The notes beneath the pieces are model-generated. The model ran no database searches, was not told the origin of the DNA, and saw only the letters and a program-made list of their open reading frames with translations. The position numbers and the translations under genes are program-made. A DNA stretch of 64,000 nucleotides from Shouchella oshimensis (lineage in GTDB: Bacteria; Bacillota; Bacilli; Bacillales; Bacillaceae_D): positions 3,769,836 through 3,833,835 of the forward strand of contig NZ_KV917380.1 in assembly GCF_002019765.1 (NCBI RefSeq), written 5' to 3'. Shown here piece by piece: positions 17,369-25,152 of this stretch. Numbering within the stretch: the first letter of the stretch is position 1; every line of letters begins with the position of its first letter.

Positions 17369-18004
17369 TTAATAAAGACGTTTTGTGTAGCTTTCTTCTA
17401 ACGATCGTTCAATGTCCTGCTCCGATTTTTGACCGACGCTCACATGAGCCTGTAACATCCTTGCAGGTGAAGGACGCTCCCCTTTCTCAGCCCACGTCTC
17501 AGGCTTCCATAGACCGGAACGAAGAAACGCTTTTGCACAATGAACATAGCACTCGTTCACACGAACGAGCACACCAAAGTGTGGTGTTTTTCCTTTTGCC
17601 ACGCATGCTTTAAGCAGGCTCGGGTCACGGCAAATGAAAGCTTCCCCATTCACACGCAACGTTTCTCCTAATCCAGGAATGAAGAAAATTAAACCAACAT
17701 GAGGGTTTTCAATTATATTGTGAGCAGAATCCATGCGCTTATTTCCAGGCCTTTCAGGAATGAACAAATGATGCGCATCGATCACATGAACAAAGCCCCT
17801 TTCATCTCCTCTAGGTGTCACATCGCATTCACCCTTTTTATTAGAGGATGCCATCGTTAGAAATGGAGAGGCTTGGATAAACGCTACACATTGTTCATCT
17901 AAATAGGAAATCACTTTATTTGCTGCCATCTCGCTTGGCTTTCCAACTTCTTCACAAAAAGCCTCAAATTCATTTTGAGTGGTTATAATGTCTGTAAATG
18001 CCAT
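17369..18004 (-). CDS. pyridoxamine 5'-phosphate oxidase (PPOX) family flavoprotein
   Basis: This is a split-barrel FMN-binding protein of the PPOX superfamily, the larger (~210 aa) type whose members have unknown substrates. Recognisable segments are SPFLTMASSNKKGECDVTPRGDERGFVHVIDAHHLFIPERPGNKRMDSAHNI in the barrel, NPHVGLIFFIPGLGETLRVNGEA, and the C-terminal CYVHCAKAFLRSGLWKPETW. The length is right and the start at 18004 has an AAGGAG site. It is 15 bases downstream of the P-loop kinase gene and is probably cotranscribed with it. Confidence 0.8.
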   Translation of the reverse strand: MAFTDIITTQNEFEAFCEEVGKPSEMAANKVISYLDEQCVAFIQASPFLTMASSNKKGECDVTPRGDERGFVHVIDAHHLFIPERPGNKRMDSAHNIIENPHVGLIFFIPGLGETLRVNGEAFICRDPSLLKACVAKGKTPHFGVLVRVNECYVHCAKAFLRSGLWKPETWAEKGERPSPARMLQAHVSVGQKSEQDIERSLEESYTKRLY

Positions 18005-18019
18005 AATACGTTCTCCTTT

Positions 18020-18583
18020 TTAGTGAAAATGAAAGACATCTTGTATGTGTTGAGCCACTTCATTTGGATATAATGATGTATTATTAATCCGTACGTACTG
18101 CTTTTTGTTTAACTCGCCCTCTTTTGAGTTTAAGCGATGGCTTTCGGCTGTTTCTTTTAGTTCATTCTCCGAAAAGACGATGTCTCGCTTTGTTGGTTTC
18201 TTTTCAAGACGGTGTTCACTTTTATTTCGTACTAAGCGCTCCTCTAACGATGCTTCCAGCTCAACAAAGTACACACGCCCTCCCTGCTCCTCAAAGATAG
18301 CAGAGATGCCTGCAACATAATCCCAATCTTTCTGCAAATCAAACGCCCATACATAGGTGAAGATTACACCCTTCAGATCGCTTTTAGCAGCGGCTTGAAA
18401 GATTTCCCTCCGAAATTGATTCACGATTCGCCACGTTTCATCTGTAAAACCAAAAACAGGAGCAACGGCATCAATTGTCATGTGATTGTGAAACAACTTC
18501 ATGCCCGTTTTCTCTGCTAATGCTTCGCCAACCGTCATTTTCCCAACAGCTTGAGGCCCAAACAGGATAATAAGGTCTGCCAT
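18020..18583 (-). CDS. P-loop (AAA/shikimate-kinase-like) nucleotide kinase
   Basis: This small P-loop protein has Walker A FGPQAVGKMTVGEALAEKTG at residues ~8-27, a hydrophobic ASLEERLVRNKSEHRLEKKPTKRD lid-like region with arginines near residue 115, and no extra domain. It looks like the small kinases annotated as AAA family ATPase or shikimate-kinase-like; the phosphate acceptor is unknown. At 187 aa it is typical for the group. It lies between a GNAT gene (10 bases upstream) and the PPOX gene (15 bases downstream), so these are probably one transcript. Confidence 0.75.
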   Translation of the reverse strand: MADLIILFGPQAVGKMTVGEALAEKTGMKLFHNHMTIDAVAPVFGFTDETWRIVNQFRREIFQAAAKSDLKGVIFTYVWAFDLQKDWDYVAGISAIFEEQGGRVYFVELEASLEERLVRNKSEHRLEKKPTKRDIVFSENELKETAESHRLNSKEGELNKKQYVRINNTSLYPNEVAQHIQDVFHFH

Positions 18584-18593
18584 GTTCTCCCCC

Positions 18594-19037
18594 TCACACT
18601 AGTCCTAACTCATAATGATAAAACTGCTCATCCCGTTTATAGCCATGTTTTTCATACAACCGTTGTGCAGGGAAATTGTCAGGTGCCGTGCTAAGCGCGA
18701 TACTCACTGCACCTGTTTCTAATGCATAGGCTTTTGCCTCTTCAAGAAGAGCTTCTGCTACACCTTTTCCTCTTGCATTCTTATGTACATATAAATCATT
18801 TAAAATCCACGCTTTCGCCATTGAAATAGATGAAAATGTCGGATAAAGCTGGGTGAATCCTAAGTAAGCGTTATCCTCCTTCACCATAAAAAGGACCGAA
18901 TCACCTTTATCTAATCGAGCATGCACGTACTCTCGGGCCCCGTCCAAGTGATCTTCTTGATGATAAAATTTTCTATACTCATTAAATAATTGCGCAATTC
19001 CTTCTAAATCTTCTAATGTTGCTTCCTTTACTACCAT
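18594..19037 (-). CDS. GNAT family N-acetyltransferase
   Basis: This acyltransferase uses acetyl-CoA. The 147-aa single-domain protein shows the acetyl-CoA-binding loop LYVHKNARGKGVAEALLEEAKAYA (~80-103) and the C-terminal ALSTAPDNFPAQRLYEKHGYKRDEQFYHYEL, typical of GNATs close to the PA4866/YhdJ type. The substrate is unknown. It is the first gene of a four-gene minus-strand cluster with short spacings. Confidence 0.85.
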   Translation of the reverse strand: MVVKEATLEDLEGIAQLFNEYRKFYHQEDHLDGAREYVHARLDKGDSVLFMVKEDNAYLGFTQLYPTFSSISMAKAWILNDLYVHKNARGKGVAEALLEEAKAYALETGAVSIALSTAPDNFPAQRLYEKHGYKRDEQFYHYELGLV

Positions 19038-19165
19038 AAAGACCCTCCCCTTTTTTCCACATTATACAGGATTAGCAGAGGAGTTTCATTTATCAATGAC
19101 TCTCTCTCTTATGAAAAAGGTATTATAATGAAAGGAAAAATAATGATCATTTAGGAGAACATACT

Positions 19166-19336
19166 ATGAGTAAGGTACTATTCCATTCAGCTGTAATCGT
19201 CCTTTTGGTTTGTCTACTTATTGTACGATTTGTCTTTAATAAAGAAGGGGATTGGTTCTATTTAGCTGTTATTGGGCTACTTGTTTTAAGACCTATAGGC
19301 AACTTTTATTTAGATAAAAAAAGGCGTTCGAATTGA
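19166..19336 (+). CDS. small membrane protein (56 aa)
   Basis: TAGGAGAAC sits six bases before an ATG that opens a 57-codon frame. The product has two hydrophobic segments (residues ~5-22 and ~31-44) split by a polar loop, RFVFNKEGDWF, and a basic tail, LDKKRRSN. Both the ribosome binding site and the membrane-protein layout support a real gene. I do not know a family for it. It sits alone, divergent from the GNAT cluster. Confidence 0.65.
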   Translation: MSKVLFHSAVIVLLVCLLIVRFVFNKEGDWFYLAVIGLLVLRPIGNFYLDKKRRSN

Positions 19337-19356
19337 ACGCTTTCTAAATCAGATGT

Positions 19357-19575
19357 CTACTTCATTCTTTTCTTCGATTCACGATAACAAAGTATGGTTA
19401 TTTCTAATAGATCATCCTTATACGACAATTCACGAGAACCAATGACGTAACCCCATCCCTCAAGTAGTAAAACATCCTTTTCGATGGGTACAAATAAATG
19501 ATGATCAGATTCAATCGTCTTTAAACTTGTATTTTTACCATCATCTAGCTTGTACAGTAGTCTTGTCTTCAACAA
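19357..19575 (-). CDS. small hypothetical protein (72 aa)
   Basis: The product has a balanced, globular-looking composition (LDDGKNTSLKTIESDHHLFV, EGWGYVIGSRELSYKDD) ending in SKKRMK. The start is uncertain: the frame opens with TTG TTG and no clear ribosome binding site, so the gene may be 5'-truncated. Family and role are not recognised. Confidence 0.45.
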   Translation of the reverse strand: MLKTRLLYKLDDGKNTSLKTIESDHHLFVPIEKDVLLLEGWGYVIGSRELSYKDDLLEITILCYRESKKRMK

Positions 19576-19709
19576 AACCCGTTGCTTAACTCAATCGAAA
19601 ATGTAAGTCATTGCATCTAACAAAAACAGTAGTTTATTAAAAACTATCAGATTGATAACCCTCCTCTTATACCGTTTTATTCCCTATAAACAACAGTTAA
19701 ATAGATTTC

Positions 19710-19750
19710 ACCCGGGTAATATTGACTTTCTTATTTTACCCGGGTATTAT
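19710..19750 (+). promoter_or_regulatory. sigma-A promoter with two ACCCGGGT palindromic operators
   Basis: TTGACT (19722-19727), a 17-base spacer and TATTAT (19745-19750) form a good promoter 31 bases before the DUF2239 gene. Two identical perfect palindromes, ACCCGGGT, lie at 19710-19717 (upstream of the -35) and 19738-19745 (spacer and -10), 28 bases centre to centre. Two GC-only cores in such AT-rich DNA strongly suggest repressor sites. Confidence 0.75.
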
Positions 19751-19781
19751 TAGTGTTGACATTCAATAGAGGAGGTAGAGC

Positions 19782-20405
19782 ATGAAGAAAGACCTAACGT
19801 CTGTTTACTGCACGGCATTTTTGGATATGAATCTTTTCGCCAGTGGCTCATTACATCACGTTGCTGTTACAGTAAAAGATTCTCTAGATGACATAGACGT
19901 TTCGCGGTTGCTTATATTTGACGACAACACCGGAAAGCAGATAGATATTGATTTTCGTGGAGAGATTGATAGCGTACACAAACGATTAGAAGAACGGTTT
20001 AGTGACTTGCCCGATAAGGAAGTGAATCATCAACCTACCCGGCAAGTAGGTCGACCGAAGCTAGGAGTTGTATCCCGTGAGGTTACGTTATTGCCGCGGC
20101 ATTGGGAATGGTTAAAGAACCAACCTGGAGGAGCGTCAGTAACATTACGGAAACTCGTTGATGAAGCTCGTCGCGCTGGAGGAGAACAGAGCAAGATACG
20201 AGAGGCACAAGAAGCAACATATCATTTTATGACAGCTATGGCAGGTAACTCTCATCAATACGAAGAAGCTTTGCGAGAGCTATATGCTGGAAATTCAGAC
20301 TGTTTTTATCACTTCATTGATGATTGGGCACCTGACATCGTTCACTACATTAAAAGACTAGCTGCTAATGCATTCCCTGAACCAAATAAAAATAAGGAGA
20401 TATAA
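19782..20405 (+). CDS. DUF2239 family protein with a ribbon-helix-helix-like segment
   Basis: DUF2239 proteins have no established function. Residues ~1-75 form an N-terminal domain (SVYCTAFLDMNLFASGSLHHVA). Residues ~90-132 run GRPKLGVVSREVTLL, PRHWEWLKNQPGGAS, VTLRKLVDEARRAG: a beta strand followed by two helices, as in Arc/MetJ-type ribbon-helix-helix DNA-binding proteins. The C-terminus is helical. AGGAGG precedes the start. The gene is directly behind a promoter with two palindromic sites, so self-repression is a fair hypothesis. It is two bases from the hydrolase gene, in one operon. Confidence 0.75.
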   Translation: MKKDLTSVYCTAFLDMNLFASGSLHHVAVTVKDSLDDIDVSRLLIFDDNTGKQIDIDFRGEIDSVHKRLEERFSDLPDKEVNHQPTRQVGRPKLGVVSREVTLLPRHWEWLKNQPGGASVTLRKLVDEARRAGGEQSKIREAQEATYHFMTAMAGNSHQYEEALRELYAGNSDCFYHFIDDWAPDIVHYIKRLAANAFPEPNKNKEI

Positions 20406-20407
20406 GA

Positions 20408-21298
20408 ATGAACGTTCTAAAACTAAACACTATCGAATTGGCTTATGACAGTTTCGGTAACGAAAACGACGAAGCTATTATCTTAATTTCCGGTCTTGGA
20501 GTCCAAATGATTCGTTGGACGGATTCGTTCTGTCAGATGCTAACAGAGCGCGGCTTCCGCGTTATTCGTTTTGATAATCGTGACGTAGGCTGTTCAACGC
20601 ACTTTAGCCATTATCCAGCACTGGACTTTACCACCTTGGCGACTTCTCTCATGTCGGGGGAGCGACCAAACATCCCTTACACTCTCAATGACATGGCCAA
20701 AGATGCCATTGGACTGCTCGACGGCCTATCCATTGACCGAGCCCATTTCGTTGGCAGATCCATGGGCGGGATGATCGCTCAAATTGTCGCCAGTGAGTAC
20801 CCTGAACGAGTTTTATCACTTACTTCCATTATGTCCAGTACCGGTAATCCCGCTCTTCCTCAAACTTCCCCAGAAATCATGGCGATGATGACTAAACCAG
20901 CGCCGAATCCATTTGAGGATGAAGTAGGATTTTTGGCGCACAAGCTCTCTTTTGCCAAACGCATCGCCGGCACCGGCTATCCGTTTGAAAAGAATGCATA
21001 TCGTGACTCTATTCTGGCGGAAGTCCAGCGTAACTACGATCCAGGCAGTGTCGGTCGACAAATTGCTGCTATGGCTATTGCTGGTGACCGTCGTCCGCGT
21101 CTTGCGACCATAAAAGTACCGGTGCTCGTCATTCACGGAATGGATGATCCCTTAATCGACCCGGCGTGTGGCAAGGACACGGCTTCTGCCATCCCCGGAG
21201 CTGAGCTACTGTTGGTTAATGGCATGGGACATGACCTGCCGCCACAACTCTATAAAGTAATCATTGATGGTATAGAACGAACGGCTCGTCATCAGTAA
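20408..21298 (+). CDS. alpha/beta hydrolase
   Basis: This 296-aa alpha/beta-hydrolase-fold enzyme resembles the RdmC/esterase type. The nucleophile is Ser118 in VGRSMGGM; HGMDDPLIDP supplies the acid region and His in NGMGHDLPP the base. The oxyanion region ISGLGVQM and RFDNRDVGCST near the N-terminus are typical. The substrate is unknown. It follows the DUF2239 gene after two bases, so the operators upstream control both. Codon use and GC are visibly richer than in neighbouring genes (CCGGCGTGTGGC, GAGCGCGGC), which suggests horizontal transfer of the pair. Confidence 0.88.
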   Translation: MNVLKLNTIELAYDSFGNENDEAIILISGLGVQMIRWTDSFCQMLTERGFRVIRFDNRDVGCSTHFSHYPALDFTTLATSLMSGERPNIPYTLNDMAKDAIGLLDGLSIDRAHFVGRSMGGMIAQIVASEYPERVLSLTSIMSSTGNPALPQTSPEIMAMMTKPAPNPFEDEVGFLAHKLSFAKRIAGTGYPFEKNAYRDSILAEVQRNYDPGSVGRQIAAMAIAGDRRPRLATIKVPVLVIHGMDDPLIDPACGKDTASAIPGAELLLVNGMGHDLPPQLYKVIIDGIERTARHQ

Positions 21299-21645
21299 CA
21301 CATTCATCAGCCGAGTCCCGTGCTGTGCAACGAGGGTAGATAGATCAATTTAAGCTTCCTAATCGAGAGACGTTTTATTTCACTTCTTTCAGCTTTTAAA
21401 ACAAAAAAGCCCGGAAACCGATGGTGACAAATAAACTAAACAACTAAAGTGTATATGATCACGAATGGTTCAACCTCGTTTGTTAGAGTATTATGGGAAC
21501 TGCATCTGTTAAAAGGCTTTAAATGAACAATCAATCACATCAAAACAAGAATTTGTATCAGTTAGATACAAATTCTTGTTTTTTTAGCGACGAAAACTAC
21601 AAAAATGCCAGAACTGTCTAACCACCTTACGCAGGTAAACTTCCT
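21299..21645. other. intergenic stretch with terminator
   Basis: About 350 bases without a credible gene on either strand. It contains the strong hairpin terminator at 21544-21585. Confidence 0.5.
21544..21585 (+). terminator. strong intrinsic terminator
   Basis: AACAAGAATTTGTATC pairs perfectly with GATACAAATTCTTGTT, followed by seven T. Its long perfect stem would also work for minus-strand transcripts ending at 21646. Confidence 0.85.
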
Positions 21646-21783
21646 CTACAATCGTTCAATTGTCACATTCACATCAGCAGTCACCTCTTCCAATTCATCA
21701 AAAACTGTTTTAATAGTAGCTTCCAACGCTTCACGTCTAGGATCTTCTTCTTTTAATCGACCGAATACAAATGGATTTTTCAT
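21646..21783 (-). CDS. small acidic protein (45 aa)
   Basis: TAGGAGG sits upstream of ATG 21783. The product begins MKNPFVFGRLKEEDPRREAL and continues as a charged amphipathic helix ending VTADVNVTIERL. It has no signal peptide or membrane segment. The strong ribosome binding site and the terminator just downstream argue that this is a real gene. Family not recognised. Confidence 0.55.
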   Translation of the reverse strand: MKNPFVFGRLKEEDPRREALEATIKTVFDELEEVTADVNVTIERL

Positions 21784-21891
21784 TCTTTCACACCTCCTAT
21801 CTCAAAGAATAGAGTGTGACGTAAGGTAGCTGTCTACTGTAATTTTTAATTGGTTTCTTTCGTTCCTTGAACTCTACTATCTTATTCTTTT

Positions 21892-22419
21892 TTAGGAATG
21901 TGAGCACCGACCAAATTCTTCTTTTAAAATGGCATAGTAATATTCATCCCACCATCCACTTTCATGCGGGATGCATTTCTTAAAATAACCTTCTCTTCTC
22001 ATACCTACTTTTTCCATCACTCTCCAGGACGGCACGTTTTCAGGTTGACAAGTAGCTATAACTCTATGTAAACCCACGTTTTCAAACCCATATTTCAGAA
22101 GGGCATATGCCGCTTCGGATGCATAACCTTTGTTTCGATAGTTCGGATGAAACACCCATCCTATTTCGAAGGTATGAGAACCAAAATAATCATGGAACAC
22201 GACATGACCAATTAGGGTCTGATCTTTCTTTAAGAGTACTGGAAAATTCTTTGCATGGTCACCACTATTATTTAGAATCAATTGTTTTGTTTCGTCTTTA
22301 GAAAGTACACCTCCAGGCATGTAATACATCGTAGCAGCATCAGAGGTGTAACGATAAACCGCTTCCCAATCATCGTCTTGAAACGTACGAATGGTTACTC
22401 TATTTGTACTTATATCCAC
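21892..22419 (-). CDS. GNAT family N-acetyltransferase (RimJ/RimL type)
   Basis: A 175-aa acetyltransferase of the RimJ/RimL-like group. It begins with RVTIRTFQDDDWEAVYRYTSD; the acetyl-CoA site is VFHPNYRNKGYASEAAYALLKYGFE, and LHRVIATCQPENVPSWRVMEKVGMRREGYFKK is the conserved C-terminal part. It ends with a tyrosine-rich WWDEYYYAILKEEF. The substrate may be a protein N-terminus or a small molecule; the sequence does not decide. Confidence 0.87.
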   Translation of the reverse strand: MDISTNRVTIRTFQDDDWEAVYRYTSDAATMYYMPGGVLSKDETKQLILNNSGDHAKNFPVLLKKDQTLIGHVVFHDYFGSHTFEIGWVFHPNYRNKGYASEAAYALLKYGFENVGLHRVIATCQPENVPSWRVMEKVGMRREGYFKKCIPHESGWWDEYYYAILKEEFGRCSHS

Positions 22420-22485
22420 ACTCTGTCCCCCACTCTTCGAAATGTTTTAACGAAACTTCTCAAATGCGCCATTCTCCGTTTTCCA

Positions 22486-22917
22486 TCAGGAGAACTTCTT
22501 TCTGTACCATTTATTATGATTTTCCATACCATACGTTTGGCAAGGTCTCATAGCCATGGATTTTGTTTTCGTTAGTATTGAAGCTCTTTCAATTGACTCA
22601 TCTCTCTGATTCGAAAACGTTGGCGCCTTTATCGTAATCATAGAATAACCGGACTTTGCATAATTGAGTTGATTTTGCACTTCTGTGTTAGGAAATTCAT
22701 CAAGGAAATCCTCTGCCAAATAGTTCACTCGATTCCTTTCAATTTCCGGGTCCTGTAAATCAAGGGAGACATAGTGGGCACCATTCTTGTAGGCTTCTTT
22801 TGTCAATTCTCGTACTAACGGCAGGTGTTCTGAGGAGAAATTGATTTTGATCAAGTCTCCCTTCTCAACAGACACCCCAACATTTACAATGACGTTGGCA
22901 TAATGAGTTAAGTACAT
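22486..22917 (-). pseudogene. truncated M29-family aminopeptidase (AmpS-like)
   Basis: The protein matches the N-terminal ~150 residues of an M29 leucyl aminopeptidase (YLTHYANVIVNVGVSVEKGD, GAHYVSLDLQDPEIERNR, AEDFLDEFP), then MAMRPCQTYGMENHNKWYRK, and stops. M29 enzymes are about 410 residues, and all metal ligands and catalytic residues lie in the missing part. The proper start is also damaged: a GGGGG site precedes a CTT where a start codon should be. Only a later ATG (22917) is available, and homology seems to begin a few codons before it. It is therefore a decaying fragment, overlapped upstream by the end of the Nudix gene. Confidence 0.75.
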
Positions 22918-22945
22918 ACTGTTATTTATAGTAAGACCCCCTTTT

Positions 22946-23464
22946 TTATAAACGAATGGAGCCATAATGATGTCGGCCTTCAAAAAGAAACGACAGGAGT
23001 CCCTTATAATAAGGCACAAACTCGCCTTGCTGAATAAGGGTTAAAATCTCCTCCTTTGAAGCCCATTTCGCCGCTTTCACCTCTTCACTCTGTAACACCA
23101 ATTTCGTTAAATCAATGTCCTGTTCAATGAGATAATAATCGTCAAAGCCACGGTCAAAATTAATTGTAATGTGCGGACGAATAGTCTTAAAATCATATGA
23201 AATACCTAACTCCTCAAATAACTCTCTCGAAGCAGCCTGCTGACTAGTATCACCGGCAACTGCACTGCCACCACATGTGATATCCCATAAGTTTGGCCAT
23301 CCATATTTGAAAGGTTGCCGCTGTTGAATAAGCATGTCTCCTTTTGAATTGAAAATACATACGTGTACAACTAAATGAAATTCATCGGCTTCCATTGGAT
23401 CTCCACGCATAATTTGTTTCTCTAATTTCGTTCGATTTCTGTCAACTAAATCCCATTTCTCCAT
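22946..23464 (-). CDS. Nudix hydrolase (IDI/YfcD-like)
   Basis: A 172-aa Nudix protein of the type that begins MEKWDLVDRNRTKLEKQIMRG and resembles isopentenyl-diphosphate isomerase-like Nudix hydrolases. WPNLWDITCGGSAVAGDTS precedes the box half ASRELFEELG, which keeps the catalytic REx2EE residues. The substrate is unknown. The end of the gene overlaps the region just upstream of the decayed aminopeptidase. Confidence 0.85.
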   Translation of the reverse strand: MEKWDLVDRNRTKLEKQIMRGDPMEADEFHLVVHVCIFNSKGDMLIQQRQPFKYGWPNLWDITCGGSAVAGDTSQQAASRELFEELGISYDFKTIRPHITINFDRGFDDYYLIEQDIDLTKLVLQSEEVKAAKWASKEEILTLIQQGEFVPYYKGLLSFLFEGRHHYGSIRL

Positions 23465-23647
23465 TTTTAAACTCCTTCATTTCAAGAAAGATACGATCAT
23501 TCATTTTCTTACAATTCCACTACTCTATCCAAATCAGCTGTTGGACACAGGTTCCCTTTTCACTAAATTCTATAAGAAAAGAATCAATTCCTTCCTCCGT
23601 TCACTTTGTTAGGTTACGTACGGTGTAAGAAATACAAGTGATTAACC

Positions 23648-23681
23648 TAAAAAAAGACGCCAGGAAAACCTTCCTAGCGAC
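23648..23681 (-). terminator. terminator of the 4-hydroxybutyrate-type operon
   Basis: On the minus strand GTCGCTAGG pairs with CCTGGCGTC, followed by seven T, 45 bases after the stop codon of the semialdehyde dehydrogenase gene. Confidence 0.8.
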
Positions 23682-23724
23682 ATTCCTTTTCTATCATGTT
23701 GAATCATGATTATAAATGCTATCG

Positions 23725-25152
23725 TTACAACTCCATAGAAATATATTTTACTTCGAGATACTCTTCAATCCCCCAATGACCACCTTCCCGACCAAGGCCA
23801 CTTTCTTTTACACCACCAAAAGGCGCTTGCGCAACAGATGGTAACCCGTCGTTTAAGCCGATAATTCCATATTCCAATGCTTCTGAAATAGTAAAGGCTT
23901 CGCTTAAATTCGTTGAGTAGACGTATGCGGCTAAACCAAAAGGGGTAGCGTTTGCCCTTTGAATAACTTCATCAACGGATTGGTACGTCGTAATTGGCGC
24001 AAGCGGGCCAAACGTTTCTTCATTCATACAGAGCATATCGTCAGTTGCATCCATAACGACAACTGGCGTTTGATAATAACCATTTGTCTCTTCCGGTTCC
24101 TGTCCATAGATAAGGGTTGCGCCTTTTTCTTGCGCATCTCTTAGATGATTCTGAACCTTATCTACCGCGCTTTGATTGACAAGGGGACCGATGATGGAAT
24201 GGTCTGCTAAGCCGTTACCTGTCTTCAACTGTTTGACTGCCTGAATAAATGACTCTGAAAATAGGTCTTTAATGGATTCATGTACGTACACGCGATTTGC
24301 GCATACACACGTTTGGCCACCGTTTCGATATTTGGAACCCATTAATCCATCTACTGCTTTTTCAATATCAGCATGTTGGGTGACAATAAATGGCGCATGT
24401 CCTCCAAGCTCAAGGGATAACTTTTTTACTGTATCCGCAGCCTGTCTCATTAATAATTTCCCGACTGCCGTTGAACCGGTAAACGACACTTTACGAACCC
24501 GATCATCGTTCATCCACACTTCACCTATCGCCGCCGCATCTCCTGTAATGACATTAATCACACCTTTTGGAACCCCTGCTTCTAAAGCAAGATCGGCAAG
24601 GCGATAAGCAGTAAACGGCGTCAATTCTGAAGGCTTGACGACAGCGGTACAGCCAGCTGCTAATGCCGGCCCTAACTTACGAGTGAGCATCGCCGCAGGA
24701 AAATTCCATGGAGTGATTGCTGCAATTACACCAATAGCCTGTTTCTGAACGAGTATTCGTTTATTTGGTGCGCTTGCAGGTACCGTTTCTCCATATATAC
24801 GCTTTCCTTCTTCCGCATACCATGAAAGAAAACTATTGGCGTACCGAATTTCACCCACGGCTTCTGTTAAAGGCTTCCCTTGCTCAATGGTCATCCCTTC
24901 GCCGAGAATCTTTTCATCTCGTTTTATTAATTCGTGCCATTTCAGTAAATATTCGCTTCGCTCAGCAGCAGTTTTACTTTTCCAAGCTTTTAGTGCAGAA
25001 GCTGCCGCGTCTACGGCTTGCTTTGCTTCTTCCCGACCTGCTTTAGCAATTGTACCAATGATTTCTTTTGTGGCTGGATTTTCTACTTCAATGGTTTGAT
25101 TCGTCCAAACGTCTCCATTGTTAATAAATAAAGCACGATTCATGTTACGCAC
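23725..25152 (-). CDS. gabD: NAD(P)-dependent succinate-semialdehyde dehydrogenase
   Basis: An aldehyde dehydrogenase of the GabD/SSADH type, oxidising succinate semialdehyde to succinate. It is 475 aa, as usual. ITPWNFPAAMLTRKLGPALAAGCT is the nucleotide-binding region, SLELGGHAPFIV contains the general-base Glu, and GQTCVCANRVYVH the catalytic Cys. The C-terminal GGVKESGLGREGGHWGIEEYLEVKYI is typical of GabD. It is the last gene of an operon with an iron alcohol dehydrogenase and a permease, and its ATG overlaps the permease end by eight bases. The context (alcohol dehydrogenase first) points to 4-hydroxybutyrate rather than GABA, as no transaminase is present. Confidence 0.9.
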   Translation of the reverse strand: MRNMNRALFINNGDVWTNQTIEVENPATKEIIGTIAKAGREEAKQAVDAAASALKAWKSKTAAERSEYLLKWHELIKRDEKILGEGMTIEQGKPLTEAVGEIRYANSFLSWYAEEGKRIYGETVPASAPNKRILVQKQAIGVIAAITPWNFPAAMLTRKLGPALAAGCTAVVKPSELTPFTAYRLADLALEAGVPKGVINVITGDAAAIGEVWMNDDRVRKVSFTGSTAVGKLLMRQAADTVKKLSLELGGHAPFIVTQHADIEKAVDGLMGSKYRNGGQTCVCANRVYVHESIKDLFSESFIQAVKQLKTGNGLADHSIIGPLVNQSAVDKVQNHLRDAQEKGATLIYGQEPEETNGYYQTPVVVMDATDDMLCMNEETFGPLAPITTYQSVDEVIQRANATPFGLAAYVYSTNLSEAFTISEALEYGIIGLNDGLPSVAQAPFGGVKESGLGREGGHWGIEEYLEVKYISMEL

